43,495 nucleotides of DNA, taken from NCBI GenBank assembly GCA_002298915.1, contig DBML01000026.1:1-43495 (forward strand), read 5' to 3'. How positions within the stretch are numbered: position 1 is the stretch's first letter; each line of letters opens with the position of its first letter. This DNA comes from Clostridium sp. UBA699 (GTDB lineage: Bacteria; Bacillota; Clostridia; Clostridiales; Clostridiaceae). The translations under genes and the position numbers were made by a program. The notes under the pieces are model-generated. The model saw only the letters and a list, made by a program, of their open reading frames with translations, ran no database searches and was not told where the DNA came from. Positions 6,383 to 15,146 of this stretch are shown piece after piece.

Positions 6383-7960
6383 ATGGACAGGAAAAAGGAA
6401 AACGAGAGGATGCGGGAGATAGTATCTGTGTTTGTCAGGCACGGTATAGGAAAAGGCATGAGGAGCAGCAACATGCCCGTCAGCATTAGGGAATCCTTTG
6501 AGGAGCTAGGCTCAACCTTCATCAAGATAGGCCAGATCCTCTCCATGCGACCTGACCTGCTGCCCGAAGCATACATTGTCGAATTCCAGAGGTTCCAGGA
6601 CAGCGTCAGGCCGGAGGACTTCGATTCAATCAGAAAAGCGGCTGAAAAGGAGCTCAAGATGACGCTCGAGCAGGTCTTCAGCGAGTTTGAGGTTTCTCCA
6701 GTTGCCAGCGCATCGCTTGCGCAGGTCCATCTTGCGCGCCTTAAGGACGGGACAAGGGTTGCAGTAAAGGTTCTTCGTCCAGGAGTCAGGGATACAATGT
6801 TGAGGGACATCGCTATAATGAAAAGGCTGGCCAGGAGGATAAGGTTCCTGGACAGGGACAACATAGTCAATTTTGAGGACATAGCGGACGAGCTTGAGAA
6901 CTCAACGAGGAAAGAGCTTGACTTCATGCAGGAGGCCAGGAACATCTGGACCTTCCGGGAGTACAACTCTTCTGTAAAATACATAACCTGCCCGGCTGTA
7001 TACGATGAGTACACGACGCCTGGCCTCCTTGTGATGAGCTATATTGAAGGCATAAAGATAACGGATACCGGGCGGCTCGAAGAAGAAGGCTACGATACCG
7101 CCGATATCAGCAGGAAGCTCGCCGACAACTACTTCAAGCAGATATTCGAGGACGGGTTTTTTCATGCAGATCCACATCCGGGCAACATATTCATAAAAGA
7201 AAACAAAATTGCATACCTGGATTTCGGCATGACAGGCACCCTGAGCACCTCGATGAAGGACAAGTTCAACAGCTTCCTTTTCGGGATAGTTTCCAGGGAC
7301 GTCAACGAGATGGCCAGGTCTGTACTGAAGATATGCGTACAGAAGGGCGAGATCGACATAGGCGAATTCCACAGCGACATAGACGAGATGTACAGCAAGT
7401 ACGTCGAGATGTCCCTGCAGGAAGTTGAGCTTAAGCATCTTATACACGACCTGTACGGCGTGCTAAGGAGGAACCGGCTCTCCATGCCGAGGGACTACGC
7501 CATGCTCATCAGGGGGGTGCTGACCATGGAAGGGGTTCTGGAGAGGATCGCACCGGAGGTCAATATCTTCGACATGGCCATGCCGTATGTAAGGCGGCAG
7601 ATGCTCGGGGACACAGACTTCAGGAAAGAGATAAAGGAGCAGCTGGAGAACCTTTACATCCTGCTAAGGTCGAGCCCGAAGATAATGTGGAACGTTTCGA
7701 GGTTCGTAAGCGACGTGATGGCTGGCAAGATGAGGATCCAGGAGGAGAAGAGCATGTCGGCCAAGATGTCAGCTCAGGTCAACAGGCTGGTCAACAGGGC
7801 GATCCTCGGAATCGTGACGGCGGCACTTATCATAGGCTCGGCCCTGGCTGCAAACGCCGCGTCCGTGGGAGGCGCGTCAGGCATGCCTGCAATCAGCCTG
7901 ATTGGCTATGCAGCAGCTCTTGTTATAGGAATCTACCTTGTCAGAACCAGGAACATGTAG
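6383..7960 (+). CDS. ABC1/UbiB-family atypical kinase, membrane anchored
   Basis: A 525-residue AarF/UbiB/ADCK-type protein. The motifs come in order: the KxGQ motif FIKIGQILSMRPDLLP, the Ala-rich loop ASASLAQVH, the ATP lysine VAVKVLRPG, ELDFMQEA, the catalytic-loop analogue HADPHPGNIF, and the metal-binding YLDFGMTG. Two C-terminal membrane helices lie at roughly 475-523. UbiB proteins support quinone or lipid metabolism in other bacteria; the substrate is unknown here, and no quinone genes are nearby. It shares an operon with the upstream phasin-like gene, and a terminator follows. Confidence 0.93.
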   Translation: MDRKKENERMREIVSVFVRHGIGKGMRSSNMPVSIRESFEELGSTFIKIGQILSMRPDLLPEAYIVEFQRFQDSVRPEDFDSIRKAAEKELKMTLEQVFSEFEVSPVASASLAQVHLARLKDGTRVAVKVLRPGVRDTMLRDIAIMKRLARRIRFLDRDNIVNFEDIADELENSTRKELDFMQEARNIWTFREYNSSVKYITCPAVYDEYTTPGLLVMSYIEGIKITDTGRLEEEGYDTADISRKLADNYFKQIFEDGFFHADPHPGNIFIKENKIAYLDFGMTGTLSTSMKDKFNSFLFGIVSRDVNEMARSVLKICVQKGEIDIGEFHSDIDEMYSKYVEMSLQEVELKHLIHDLYGVLRRNRLSMPRDYAMLIRGVLTMEGVLERIAPEVNIFDMAMPYVRRQMLGDTDFRKEIKEQLENLYILLRSSPKIMWNVSRFVSDVMAGKMRIQEEKSMSAKMSAQVNRLVNRAILGIVTAALIIGSALAANAASVGGASGMPAISLIGYAAALVIGIYLVRTRNM

Positions 7961-7989
7961 TCTGGTTGTTGAAAGGTGGTATTGCGAAC

Positions 7990-8018
7990 GCCGGTTTCAT
8001 GGATGAGCCGGCTTTTTT
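7990..8018 (+). terminator. Intrinsic terminator after the UbiB-like gene
   Basis: GCCGG (7990-7994) and CCGGC (8008-8012) around the loop TTTCATGGATGAG, followed by TTTTTT. Confidence 0.8.
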
Positions 8019-8105
8019 GTGCTTGAAATCCTTGTGAAACAGGTTGAATTTTCAAGGAAAAGAGGAATATGGGCAGATATTGAACCTTCTTTGACCACAG
8101 CACTG

Positions 8106-8134
8106 TTGTAAACTTGGGCTCAAGAAATTATAAT
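8106..8134 (+). promoter_or_regulatory. Promoter of the DUF445 gene
   Basis: TTGTAA (8106-8111), a 17-bp spacer and TATAAT (8129-8134). The rest of the 7961-8169 gap holds only the upstream terminator. Confidence 0.72.
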
Positions 8135-8169
8135 TATGTTTATTGCCATTTTATAGGAGGAGAGATTTC

Positions 8170-9069
8170 ATGAGTATTATCAGTGCTGTTTCAGGGCCGG
8201 TCATCGGCGCTGTAATTGGCTACGGAACAAACTACATAGCTGTAAAGATGCTTTTCAGGCCACTTAAGCCGGTGAAGATAGGGAGCTGCACGCTGCCGTT
8301 CACGCCGGGGATATTCCCAAAGAGAAAGGGACAGCTCGCGAAGGCCCTCGGAAATGCTGTAGGTAACAACCTTCTTACCACCGAGGACATGGAGAGGATG
8401 TTCCTGTCCGAAGAGATGAAGGAGAAAGCACTGAGCGAGATCAACGCATCCTTTTTCTCTGCTGACGACAGCCACACCATAAAAAACGTCCTTTCAAAGC
8501 ACGTAAGCCAGGAGAACTATGAGGGCATGAAAGTCAGGCTTGAGGAGATTGTATGCGAGAAGGTCATGGCAGGCTTTTCAAGGGTCGACATCGGCACTGT
8601 AATCGCGAAAGAGGGAGGGCGTGCGATAAAGGAGAAGACAAAAGGGACCATGCTCGCCATGTTCGTCAATGACGACCTTATCGATTCGATGGCGCAGCCT
8701 ATAGGGCAGCAGGTAGAGTCATACGTCAGAGAAAAAGGACCTGAAATGCTTAGACCGATAGTTCGCGAGGGCATAGAAAACGTTGAAAACGAGCCGACCA
8801 GAAGGCTTATGGAGAAGGCTGGGCTGGAAGAGGAGCTCATTAGGGGGATCACCGGGAAAGCCTACACCGAATTCGTACACAAGAAGATAGGGGAGATGAT
8901 AAAAGGCTTCGACATCCAGGGGATAGTGGAAAGAAAGGTCAACGACATGGAAGTCCTCGAGATAGAAAAGCTGGTGCTTTCGGTCATGAAGAACGAGCTG
9001 GATGCAGTCGTTAATCTTGGCGCCATCATAGGATTCGTCATCGGGCTTCTGAACCTTCTTGTCAAATAA
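8170..9069 (+). CDS. DUF445 family membrane protein
   Basis: About 299 residues with a hydrophobic helix at each end: residues ~2-22 (IISAVSGPVIGAVIGYG) and the last 20 (LGAIIGFVIGLLNLLVK). Between them is a long charged, helical middle. TNYIAVKMLFRPLKP followed by LPFTPGIFPKRKGQLAKALG is the conserved DUF445 (YheB-type) signature. ATG at 8170 follows TAGGAGGAGAG; the reading frame extends upstream to 8143, but that start has no ribosome binding site. It is monocistronic between its own promoter and terminator. The function of the family is not established beyond envelope localisation. Confidence 0.9.
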   Translation: MSIISAVSGPVIGAVIGYGTNYIAVKMLFRPLKPVKIGSCTLPFTPGIFPKRKGQLAKALGNAVGNNLLTTEDMERMFLSEEMKEKALSEINASFFSADDSHTIKNVLSKHVSQENYEGMKVRLEEIVCEKVMAGFSRVDIGTVIAKEGGRAIKEKTKGTMLAMFVNDDLIDSMAQPIGQQVESYVREKGPEMLRPIVREGIENVENEPTRRLMEKAGLEEELIRGITGKAYTEFVHKKIGEMIKGFDIQGIVERKVNDMEVLEIEKLVLSVMKNELDAVVNLGAIIGFVIGLLNLLVK

Positions 9070-9073
9070 TGCT

Positions 9074-9097
9074 GCCGCCTTTTTTAGGCGGCTTTTT
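9074..9097 (+). terminator. Intrinsic terminator after the DUF445 gene
   Basis: GCCGCC (9074-9079), loop TTTTTTA, GGCGGC (9087-9092) and TTTTT. The remaining gap up to 9298 is AT-rich and probably carries the promoter of the amidase gene, but no convincing -35/-10 pair stands out. Confidence 0.88.
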
Positions 9098-9298
9098 CAC
9101 ACTTCAGCCAAAATTCCTGACCTCTGGCAGTATTCTTCCAGATGGGCTGTTTTTGCCCCTCTAACGGCCTCTGATGCGGATTCGGACAGTTTGACAATAT
9201 CGGCATTGAATGCTATATTTAAATTAATTGTAACAATTTTTAAAATTGCAATAAATCCATTCATTTGATAGATACAAATCATAATAGGAGGTATGGGA

Positions 9299-12200
9299 AT
9301 GGGCAAATCCAAAAAAATCATAGCGTTTACGATGGTGCTTACCTTTCTGCTCGGCGCACAGGCGATGGGGGTCGGCTTCAATAGGATATGGACCGACATA
9401 ACAAACGGGGATGTGCAGAAAAACCATTCCGGTGTAACCCTGGAAAAGATAGATGCTGTGTCACTCAATGCGGATTACCTGAGTGTGGAGAACAGGGTTC
9501 TTAAGCCAGAGAGCAGACAGATCATAAAGGTGGGACTCGGCGCAGACCTAACAAAGGTTACCGAGGTCAGCCTCGGATATCAGCTTGATGGAAGCGAAAA
9601 AGTTCTCACACAGGACACAGAGGACATCAAAAACGGGTACATAACCTTCGATTACAATATACCTTCGGACACTCCGGAAGGAAAATACAACCTCGACAGC
9701 CTTGAGCTCAAGACAAAGGACGGAGCTGTCCTGAACAATGTTGACTTGAAGAAGATAGGGGCATCCTATACTGTCTCTGCAGACGGGACTAAGGCTGCAT
9801 CAGCTGATGAGAACAAGACTGCGGAAGCTTCAGCAACGTCGTCTGCTGGTTCTGCTGCAAAAAGCGGAAGCTCTTCAGCGGTTTTGACCGTTGATAAGGA
9901 CAGCGCTATAACAGCTGCAGACATAGGCGCTGCGATTGCGAGCTCGAAGAAAGCGATGCAGAACGAGACTGGGATTTCTTCAGATCAGGCAGCGAAGGAC
10001 AGCAACACAGTAAATGCAGCAACTTCAAATGTAACGATCATGCTTGACCCGGGGCACGGCGGCACGGAGTCAGGCGCAGCCTACAACGGGCTTGTCGAAA
10101 AAAACCTAAACCTCAAGATCGCAAAGTACGCAAAGGAAGAGCTTGAAACCTACGAAGGCGTCACCGTTGGTATGACAAGGACAACCGATGTAAATGTAGA
10201 TCTTGTAGCGAGGACTCAGTTGGCCGCGGACCAGAAAGCGGACATATTTGTCAGCCTGCACAACAACGCAAGCGGCTACGGTACAACCAGCGGAGCAGAG
10301 GTTTATGTATCGGTGCTTAAGGCATACCACGACGCGTCAGCTGTTCTTGGCAACATAATCCTGGATCAGCTTTCAACGCTCGGTATAGCTGACAGAGGAG
10401 TCAAGGCAAGGGCAAGCGAGAACGGCACTATCTTCGAACTTACAGGCGAGCTTGCTGACTACTATTCGGTGATAAGGAACAGCGCACTCAGGGGCTTCCC
10501 AGGGATTATAATAGAGCACTGCTACATGGACAACGCCTCGGATGCACAGAAATATCTTTCCAGCGATTCTAAGCTTAAGGCGCTGGGAGTAGCAGACGCA
10601 ACAGCTTTGGCGCAGTATTACGGACTTAAGAAAAAAGGAGATTCAGACATAGGAAACGTAGCACTCAAAACCACTCCGACCACATCGGCTGAGTTCTCGA
10701 ATACAGCATACGCAACGGACGGAGACAGAAGCAGCTCGGAAAGGTATGCTGACAGCTCCAGCACAGGGCTGCAGTGGATGCAGTTAGACCTGGGAGCGTC
10801 CTACAACGTCGGAGAGATAGACCTGTGGCACTACTTCGGCGATGCAAGGAAGTACCATGACGTCATAGTCCAGCTTTCGAACGACCCGACCTTCACATCG
10901 GGCGTGACGACAGTTTACAACAATGACACAGACAACAGCGCAGGCTTGGGCTTGGGTAAAGACAGCGAATACACTGAAACGAGCGCGGGAAAGAGCATTT
11001 GCTTCAGCACAGTCAACGCGAGGTACGTAAGGCTTTACTCCAACGGAAGCACGGCTAACGGCTGGAACCATTACGTCGAAGTGAAGGCGATCATGCAGCC
11101 TGAAGGAAACCTGGCTGCCGGCAAAGCTGTCACGACCTCATCATCGTTCACGAATACAGCATTTGCCCTCGACGGAGACAAAAACACGGACAACTATGCG
11201 AACGGTTCAAACACGGGCCTCCAGTGGTTCCAGGTGGACATGGGAGAATCCTACGACGTCAACAACATAAACCTGTGGCACTATTTCGGAGACGCCAGGA
11301 AGTACCGCGACGTCATAGTCCAGCTTTCGAATGATCCTACTTTCGACACCGGAATTACGACGGTGTACAACAACGATACAGACAACAGCGCAGGTTTTGG
11401 AAAAGGTACAGACAGCGAATACACCGAGACCAGCTCCGGCAAGAACATAACCTTCAACACCGTCAAAGCTAGGTACGCTAGATTTTATTCAAACGGAAGC
11501 AATATAAACGGCTGGAACCATTACGTTGAGATAGAGATAAGCAGGGACGGAGCACAGCAGCCTGTGGTCAATCTGGCCAGCGGCAAGACGGTAACCTCTT
11601 CGTCGGCCTTCATAGACCTCTACATGGCCAGCGACAAGGACACCAACACCGAAAGGTATGCCAACAGTGTAAGCGCAGGGCTGCAGTGGGTTCAGGTAGA
11701 CCTGGGGACCTCGCAGGATGTGAACCAGGTAAACCTCTGGCACTACTTCAGCGGCGGAAGGAAGTACAAGGATGTGATAGTCCAGCTTTCCAACGATCCG
11801 ACCTTCACAAAAGACATAACAACGGTTTTCAACAACGACACTGACAACAGCGCAGGGCTTGGTGCAGGCAAAAACAGCGAGTATGCTGAAACCAGCGCCG
11901 GGAAGAGCATAGCATTCAGCACTGTCAACGCAAGGTACGTCAGGTTGTACTCAAACGGCAGCAACATCAACGGATGGAACCATTATGTTGAAATAGAGGT
12001 CTGCAGAAACAGCTCCGTTTCGAGCGCCATAACATCCTCCTCGGCTTTCACCGACACAGGGCTGATAAAGGACGGCAGCAGGGATACCGACAGCTATTCA
12101 AACGGGCAGGCCGGAGTGCAGTGGATCCAGATGGATCTGGGTGCAGCGAAGGATGTGAACGAGATAAACCTGTGGCACTACTTCGGAGACGGGAGAAAAT

Positions 12201-12886
12201 ACCGCGACGTGGTTGTGCAGCTGTCGAACGACCCGACCTTCGCAACAGGTGTTAAGACGGTCTTCAACAACGATTCCGATAACAGCGCAGGCAGGGGCTA
12301 TGGAAAGGATTCTGAGTATGCAGAAACCAGCGCAGGAAAGAAGATCACCTTCAACACCGCCAATGCAAGATATGTAAGGTTCTACTCCAACGGAAGCAGC
12401 GCAAACGCATGGAACCACTATGTGGAGGCCGAGGTTTGCAACAACCTTGCAGAAGGCAAGTCGATATCAACATCGCAAAGCTTTACCGACATGAACTACA
12501 TCAGCGATGGCGTTAAGGATACCGACGAATACGCGAACGGACTCAAGTCCGGGCTTCAGTGGGTTCAGGCCGACCTTGGAGCGTCGAAGAATGTGAGCGA
12601 AATAAACCTTTGGCACTACTTCAGGGATGCCAGGAAGTACAGAGATGTAGTAGTACAGCTTTCGAACGACCCGACCTTCACAACTGATGTGATAACGGTA
12701 TTCAACAACGATAGTGACAACAGCGCAGGCCTGGGGGTTGGAAGCGACAGCGAGTATGCCGAGAAGAGCACAGGGAAGATCATAACCTTCGGCACTGTTA
12801 ACGCTAGATACGTAAGGTTCTACTCAAACGGCAGCAACGTGAACGGATGGAATCACTACGTTGAATTCGAGATATACGGAAACTAA
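9299..12886 (+). CDS. Secreted N-acetylmuramoyl-L-alanine amidase with five F5/8C modules
   Basis: A ~1195-residue exported cell-wall hydrolase. It has a signal peptide (KSKKIIAFTMVLTFLLGAQA) and an Ig-like N-terminal region to ~165. An Ala/Ser-rich linker with one extra helix follows, then an Amidase_3 domain at ~244-440. The zinc and catalytic residues are visible: His253 in DPGHGG, Glu267 in GLVEKNLN, His321 in SLHNNA and Glu406 in IIEHCYMDN. Five F5/8-type C (discoidin-like) modules of ~145-155 residues fill 453-1195. Each has LQWxQxDLG, DLWHYF and ARYVRxYSNGS-type motifs. The modules probably bind surface polysaccharide. ATG 9299 has AGGAGG at 7 nt; ATG 9293 is too close. It is monocistronic, with a strong terminator downstream. 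Confidence 0.93.
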   Translation: MGKSKKIIAFTMVLTFLLGAQAMGVGFNRIWTDITNGDVQKNHSGVTLEKIDAVSLNADYLSVENRVLKPESRQIIKVGLGADLTKVTEVSLGYQLDGSEKVLTQDTEDIKNGYITFDYNIPSDTPEGKYNLDSLELKTKDGAVLNNVDLKKIGASYTVSADGTKAASADENKTAEASATSSAGSAAKSGSSSAVLTVDKDSAITAADIGAAIASSKKAMQNETGISSDQAAKDSNTVNAATSNVTIMLDPGHGGTESGAAYNGLVEKNLNLKIAKYAKEELETYEGVTVGMTRTTDVNVDLVARTQLAADQKADIFVSLHNNASGYGTTSGAEVYVSVLKAYHDASAVLGNIILDQLSTLGIADRGVKARASENGTIFELTGELADYYSVIRNSALRGFPGIIIEHCYMDNASDAQKYLSSDSKLKALGVADATALAQYYGLKKKGDSDIGNVALKTTPTTSAEFSNTAYATDGDRSSSERYADSSSTGLQWMQLDLGASYNVGEIDLWHYFGDARKYHDVIVQLSNDPTFTSGVTTVYNNDTDNSAGLGLGKDSEYTETSAGKSICFSTVNARYVRLYSNGSTANGWNHYVEVKAIMQPEGNLAAGKAVTTSSSFTNTAFALDGDKNTDNYANGSNTGLQWFQVDMGESYDVNNINLWHYFGDARKYRDVIVQLSNDPTFDTGITTVYNNDTDNSAGFGKGTDSEYTETSSGKNITFNTVKARYARFYSNGSNINGWNHYVEIEISRDGAQQPVVNLASGKTVTSSSAFIDLYMASDKDTNTERYANSVSAGLQWVQVDLGTSQDVNQVNLWHYFSGGRKYKDVIVQLSNDPTFTKDITTVFNNDTDNSAGLGAGKNSEYAETSAGKSIAFSTVNARYVRLYSNGSNINGWNHYVEIEVCRNSSVSSAITSSSAFTDTGLIKDGSRDTDSYSNGQAGVQWIQMDLGAAKDVNEINLWHYFGDGRKYRDVVVQLSNDPTFATGVKTVFNNDSDNSAGRGYGKDSEYAETSAGKKITFNTANARYVRFYSNGSSANAWNHYVEAEVCNNLAEGKSISTSQSFTDMNYISDGVKDTDEYANGLKSGLQWVQADLGASKNVSEINLWHYFRDARKYRDVVVQLSNDPTFTTDVITVFNNDSDNSAGLGVGSDSEYAEKSTGKIITFGTVNARYVRFYSNGSNVNGWNHYVEFEIYGN
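10656..12883 (+). repeat. Five tandem F5/8C (discoidin) module repeats
   Basis: Module starts fall near 10656, 11106, 11567, 12010 and 12440. All five share LWHYF, RKYxDVxVQLSNDPTF, FNNDxDNSAG or YNNDTDNSAG, and NHYVE. Module 4 begins with a shorter lead-in. The nucleotide sequences have drifted, so the copies are not freshly duplicated. Confidence 0.85.
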
Positions 12887-12914
12887 GATTTTGATTTATT
12901 TTATGGACTTCACG

Positions 12915-12950
12915 GAAGCCGGCGACTTGAAGACAGTCGCCGGCTTCTTT
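12915..12950 (+). terminator. Intrinsic terminator after the amidase gene
   Basis: GAAGCCGGCGAC (12915-12926) pairs with GTCGCCGGCTTC (12936-12947), followed by TTT. Confidence 0.82.
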
Positions 12951-13032
12951 AACGAAGCTGCAGGAAAAGAGGGAAAATGCCTGTCGCGATAGAATACTAA
13001 CTAATCATAATGATTGAAAGCGGGGAGTTAAA

Positions 13033-13392
13033 ATGAACATAGCAGTGACAGCAGACGGGCCGACCATTGAAAGCAGCGTTTCATGCGGTTTTGAAAACTG
13101 TGCGTACCTTTTGATCGTCGATGCTGATGATATGAGCTTGAAGGTGATTAGGAACGATGTGGCCGATACAAGCCTGGCGGAAGCAATACTGAAACATGAC
13201 TGTGAAGCCGTGATAACTGGAAGCATTGAAGCAACCGCCTTCGATATCCTTGCTGATGCCTTCATCACACGCTATTCAGGTTACGGAAACAAGGTTTCCG
13301 AGGTCCTGCATCTGATGGAGAAGAACCAGCTGGATATTATCCGGAACGCAGAGGGGAAAGAAGGGTGCGGAGGCCGCCACCAAAGTTCCTGA
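13033..13392 (+). CDS. NifX/NifB-type dinitrogenase cofactor-domain protein
   Basis: A 119-residue small protein with the MNIAVTADG start and the VITGSIEATAFDIL block of the dinitrogenase iron-molybdenum cofactor family (NifX, NafY and archaeal MTH1175 type). A Cys/Gly/His end (EGCGGRHQSS) could help bind a metal cluster. Such stand-alone proteins are common in non-diazotrophic anaerobes, and no nif genes are seen here. The start has GGGGAG upstream. It is followed by two small genes that may be cotranscribed. The family is likely; the role is unknown. Confidence 0.8.
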   Translation: MNIAVTADGPTIESSVSCGFENCAYLLIVDADDMSLKVIRNDVADTSLAEAILKHDCEAVITGSIEATAFDILADAFITRYSGYGNKVSEVLHLMEKNQLDIIRNAEGKEGCGGRHQSS

Positions 13393-13449
13393 TGCCGGCT
13401 GGAGCAGCTGGCTGAAGGAAGAACAACAAATTTAAAGGGGATGAACGAA

Positions 13450-13734
13450 ATGGAAAGACTGACAAGGAAATCGGAAAACGACGTATTCGTAGTGGACGAA
13501 GCCAGGATAAAGCACGATGAGAACGGATATTGCGGAGAGGCAATCGACAAGCTGGCAAAGCTTGAGGACATGTACGACAAGCTGATATCCAAGATGAAGG
13601 AGATAACTGAGGAAATGGAAAGCATGAGGCTGGACGGAAGGATGCACACCCCTAAATTCAGGGCGCTTGAAGCAAGCAAGATTTCCACCAACACGATGCT
13701 GATACTTTTCCAGACATACTGGGGGAAGGAGTAA
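13450..13734 (+). CDS. Small hypothetical protein
   Basis: About 94 residues, soluble and helical. The N-terminal half (MERLTRKSENDV...GYCGEAIDKLAKLEDMYDKL) resembles small phage-associated proteins that share the MERLT start and the DKLAxxED motif. The second half is an amphipathic helix. ATG 13450 is 9 nt after AAGGGG; ATG 13441 directly abuts it. The stop is 2 nt before the lipoprotein gene, so the two are probably translated from one message. No function is proposed. Confidence 0.68.
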   Translation: MERLTRKSENDVFVVDEARIKHDENGYCGEAIDKLAKLEDMYDKLISKMKEITEEMESMRLDGRMHTPKFRALEASKISTNTMLILFQTYWGKE

Positions 13735-13736
13735 GG

Positions 13737-14222
13737 ATGAGCGGCAGGCGTGCGTTTGTTTTAGCGGCAATAGCGATGATCATTTTTGCCCTGTCGGGAT
13801 GCGCAAGCACAAATCAAACCGGAGCCAGCAGACCGCAGGCTTTGTTCGATGCCAGGAACAAATACATTGGGGACAATTCGGCCGACATGAAGCTGCTGGA
13901 CCTTCTCGGAATCAACGAAATCGGAAAATACAAGATAGAACTGCAGACATCCAGGGAGCCATATACTCTGAAGATCACATTTTCGGAAATCAACGCCGGC
14001 ACAGATGTACAGAAACTCAACAGCGAGATGGAGAAAAAGTCTGTCCTTCTTCTTGCACTGATCGAAAATGCTGGGAGAATCGAATGGGCTTACACAATGA
14101 ACGGTGAAGAAGCTTCTAGGTCCATGACAGCAGACGAGGCAGCCGAACTTATTGGCAAGGATGTCAAAGCCTGCGGAGAGTCGAAAGCAGGAGTGGAAGA
14201 ACTGCTGAACAAGCTGGAGTAG
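13737..14222 (+). CDS. DUF4825-type lipoprotein
   Basis: A 161-residue exported lipoprotein. It has an N-terminal hydrophobic segment and the lipobox LSGC, predicted to be lipidated at the Cys around residue 22. The mature part contains ARNKYIGDNSADMKLLDLL and IELQTSREPYTLKITF, which match the DUF4825 pattern known from Firmicute lipoproteins and anti-sigma/BlaR-like proteins. It is the last gene before the AT-rich patch. A weak hairpin AAGCCC/GGGCTT at 14235-14258 follows. The binding partner or ligand is unknown. Confidence 0.8.
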   Translation: MSGRRAFVLAAIAMIIFALSGCASTNQTGASRPQALFDARNKYIGDNSADMKLLDLLGINEIGKYKIELQTSREPYTLKITFSEINAGTDVQKLNSEMEKKSVLLLALIENAGRIEWAYTMNGEEASRSMTADEAAELIGKDVKACGESKAGVEELLNKLE

Positions 14223-14395
14223 AATGCTCCTGATAAGCCCTGGAGAAATCCGGGGCTTGAATTCTATGAACTTGAAGTATTCTGGTGGAATATTGTGGGA
14301 CAAATAGCAAGAAATATTGAACATTAAACATCCTGATAAGCAAGAAGACCCCGCATCTTCTGGAGCACGCAATCATTAAGAAAGGGGAAAACATC

Positions 14396-15016
14396 ATGTG
14401 TATTTTGGCAAAATACGAACCAGCAAGTAAAACTGGAATGCATGAGTGGGACTATAAAATAGATAGCGGATACTCGGCTTTGGATAAACTGAATAGATAT
14501 CTAATCGAATTAGAGGCTTTAGAGGAATTTATCAATGAATATAACACTCGCTTTTATTATGCGATAGCACCTCTGAACGGTGGAACAAAGATTCAAAGGA
14601 AAAGAAAAGAAATAGAATTCTTAAAAAATAATTGGTGCAAAATGGAATTCTTAGAAATACAAGAAGAGCGCAGGGAATGGTTTGAATCAATAGAAGATAG
14701 GATCACGTTTTATTATCAGAAAGAATTGAACAACAAATCAGACTTCGCTTTTATTGAAGAAAATTATTGGTATTGGAATAATCTTTATATCATTGTAACA
14801 AGCCATGAGCTTGATGGAAATGAAACAAACATTATAGTATCACAAATTGCTTCACTCGATTTTTCCAGTTCTTTATTAGATTACTTGATCTATAAAAACA
14901 TTGGTTTAATCAATTTGGATATGTCATTCTTTCATGAAGAGCATAGCCACTTGGCAATGCGCGAAGGAAAAGGTGAGAAGATTTTGGTGTATTATTGCCC
15001 ATGGAAATTGACTTAG
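14396..15016 (+). CDS. Hypothetical protein in the AT-rich patch
   Basis: A 206-residue soluble, charged protein rich in aromatic residues (for example FIEENYWYWNNLYIIVTSHEL). AAGGGG lies 9 nt before the ATG. It has no signal peptide, membrane helix or known catalytic motif that I can see. The codon use is AT-rich and unlike the preceding lipoprotein gene, which supports recent transfer. The middle segment TKIQRKRKEIEFLKNNW suggests a helical region. The next gene is a DMT transporter. Function unknown. Confidence 0.65.
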   Translation: MCILAKYEPASKTGMHEWDYKIDSGYSALDKLNRYLIELEALEEFINEYNTRFYYAIAPLNGGTKIQRKRKEIEFLKNNWCKMEFLEIQEERREWFESIEDRITFYYQKELNNKSDFAFIEENYWYWNNLYIIVTSHELDGNETNIIVSQIASLDFSSSLLDYLIYKNIGLINLDMSFFHEEHSHLAMREGKGEKILVYYCPWKLT

Positions 15017-15146
15017 GTGGACAGAGGCATTTTGCAATAAGGATAGAGGAATTCTAGGAAGTTAATCGAAATACTATACTTTGAAAATACTTTAAACGTT
15101 AATTTCAAATATGATTTTCAGTTGCAAATTTACAGGGGGGTTCTTT

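Noticed and set aside
10656..12883. Recent nucleotide-level tandem duplication of the F5/8C modules
   Set aside because: The modules are similar as protein but diverged at the DNA level and unequal in length, so they are old duplications.
13033..13392. Nitrogen-fixation locus
   Set aside because: One NifX-like domain protein alone; no nitrogenase or other nif genes are in the window.
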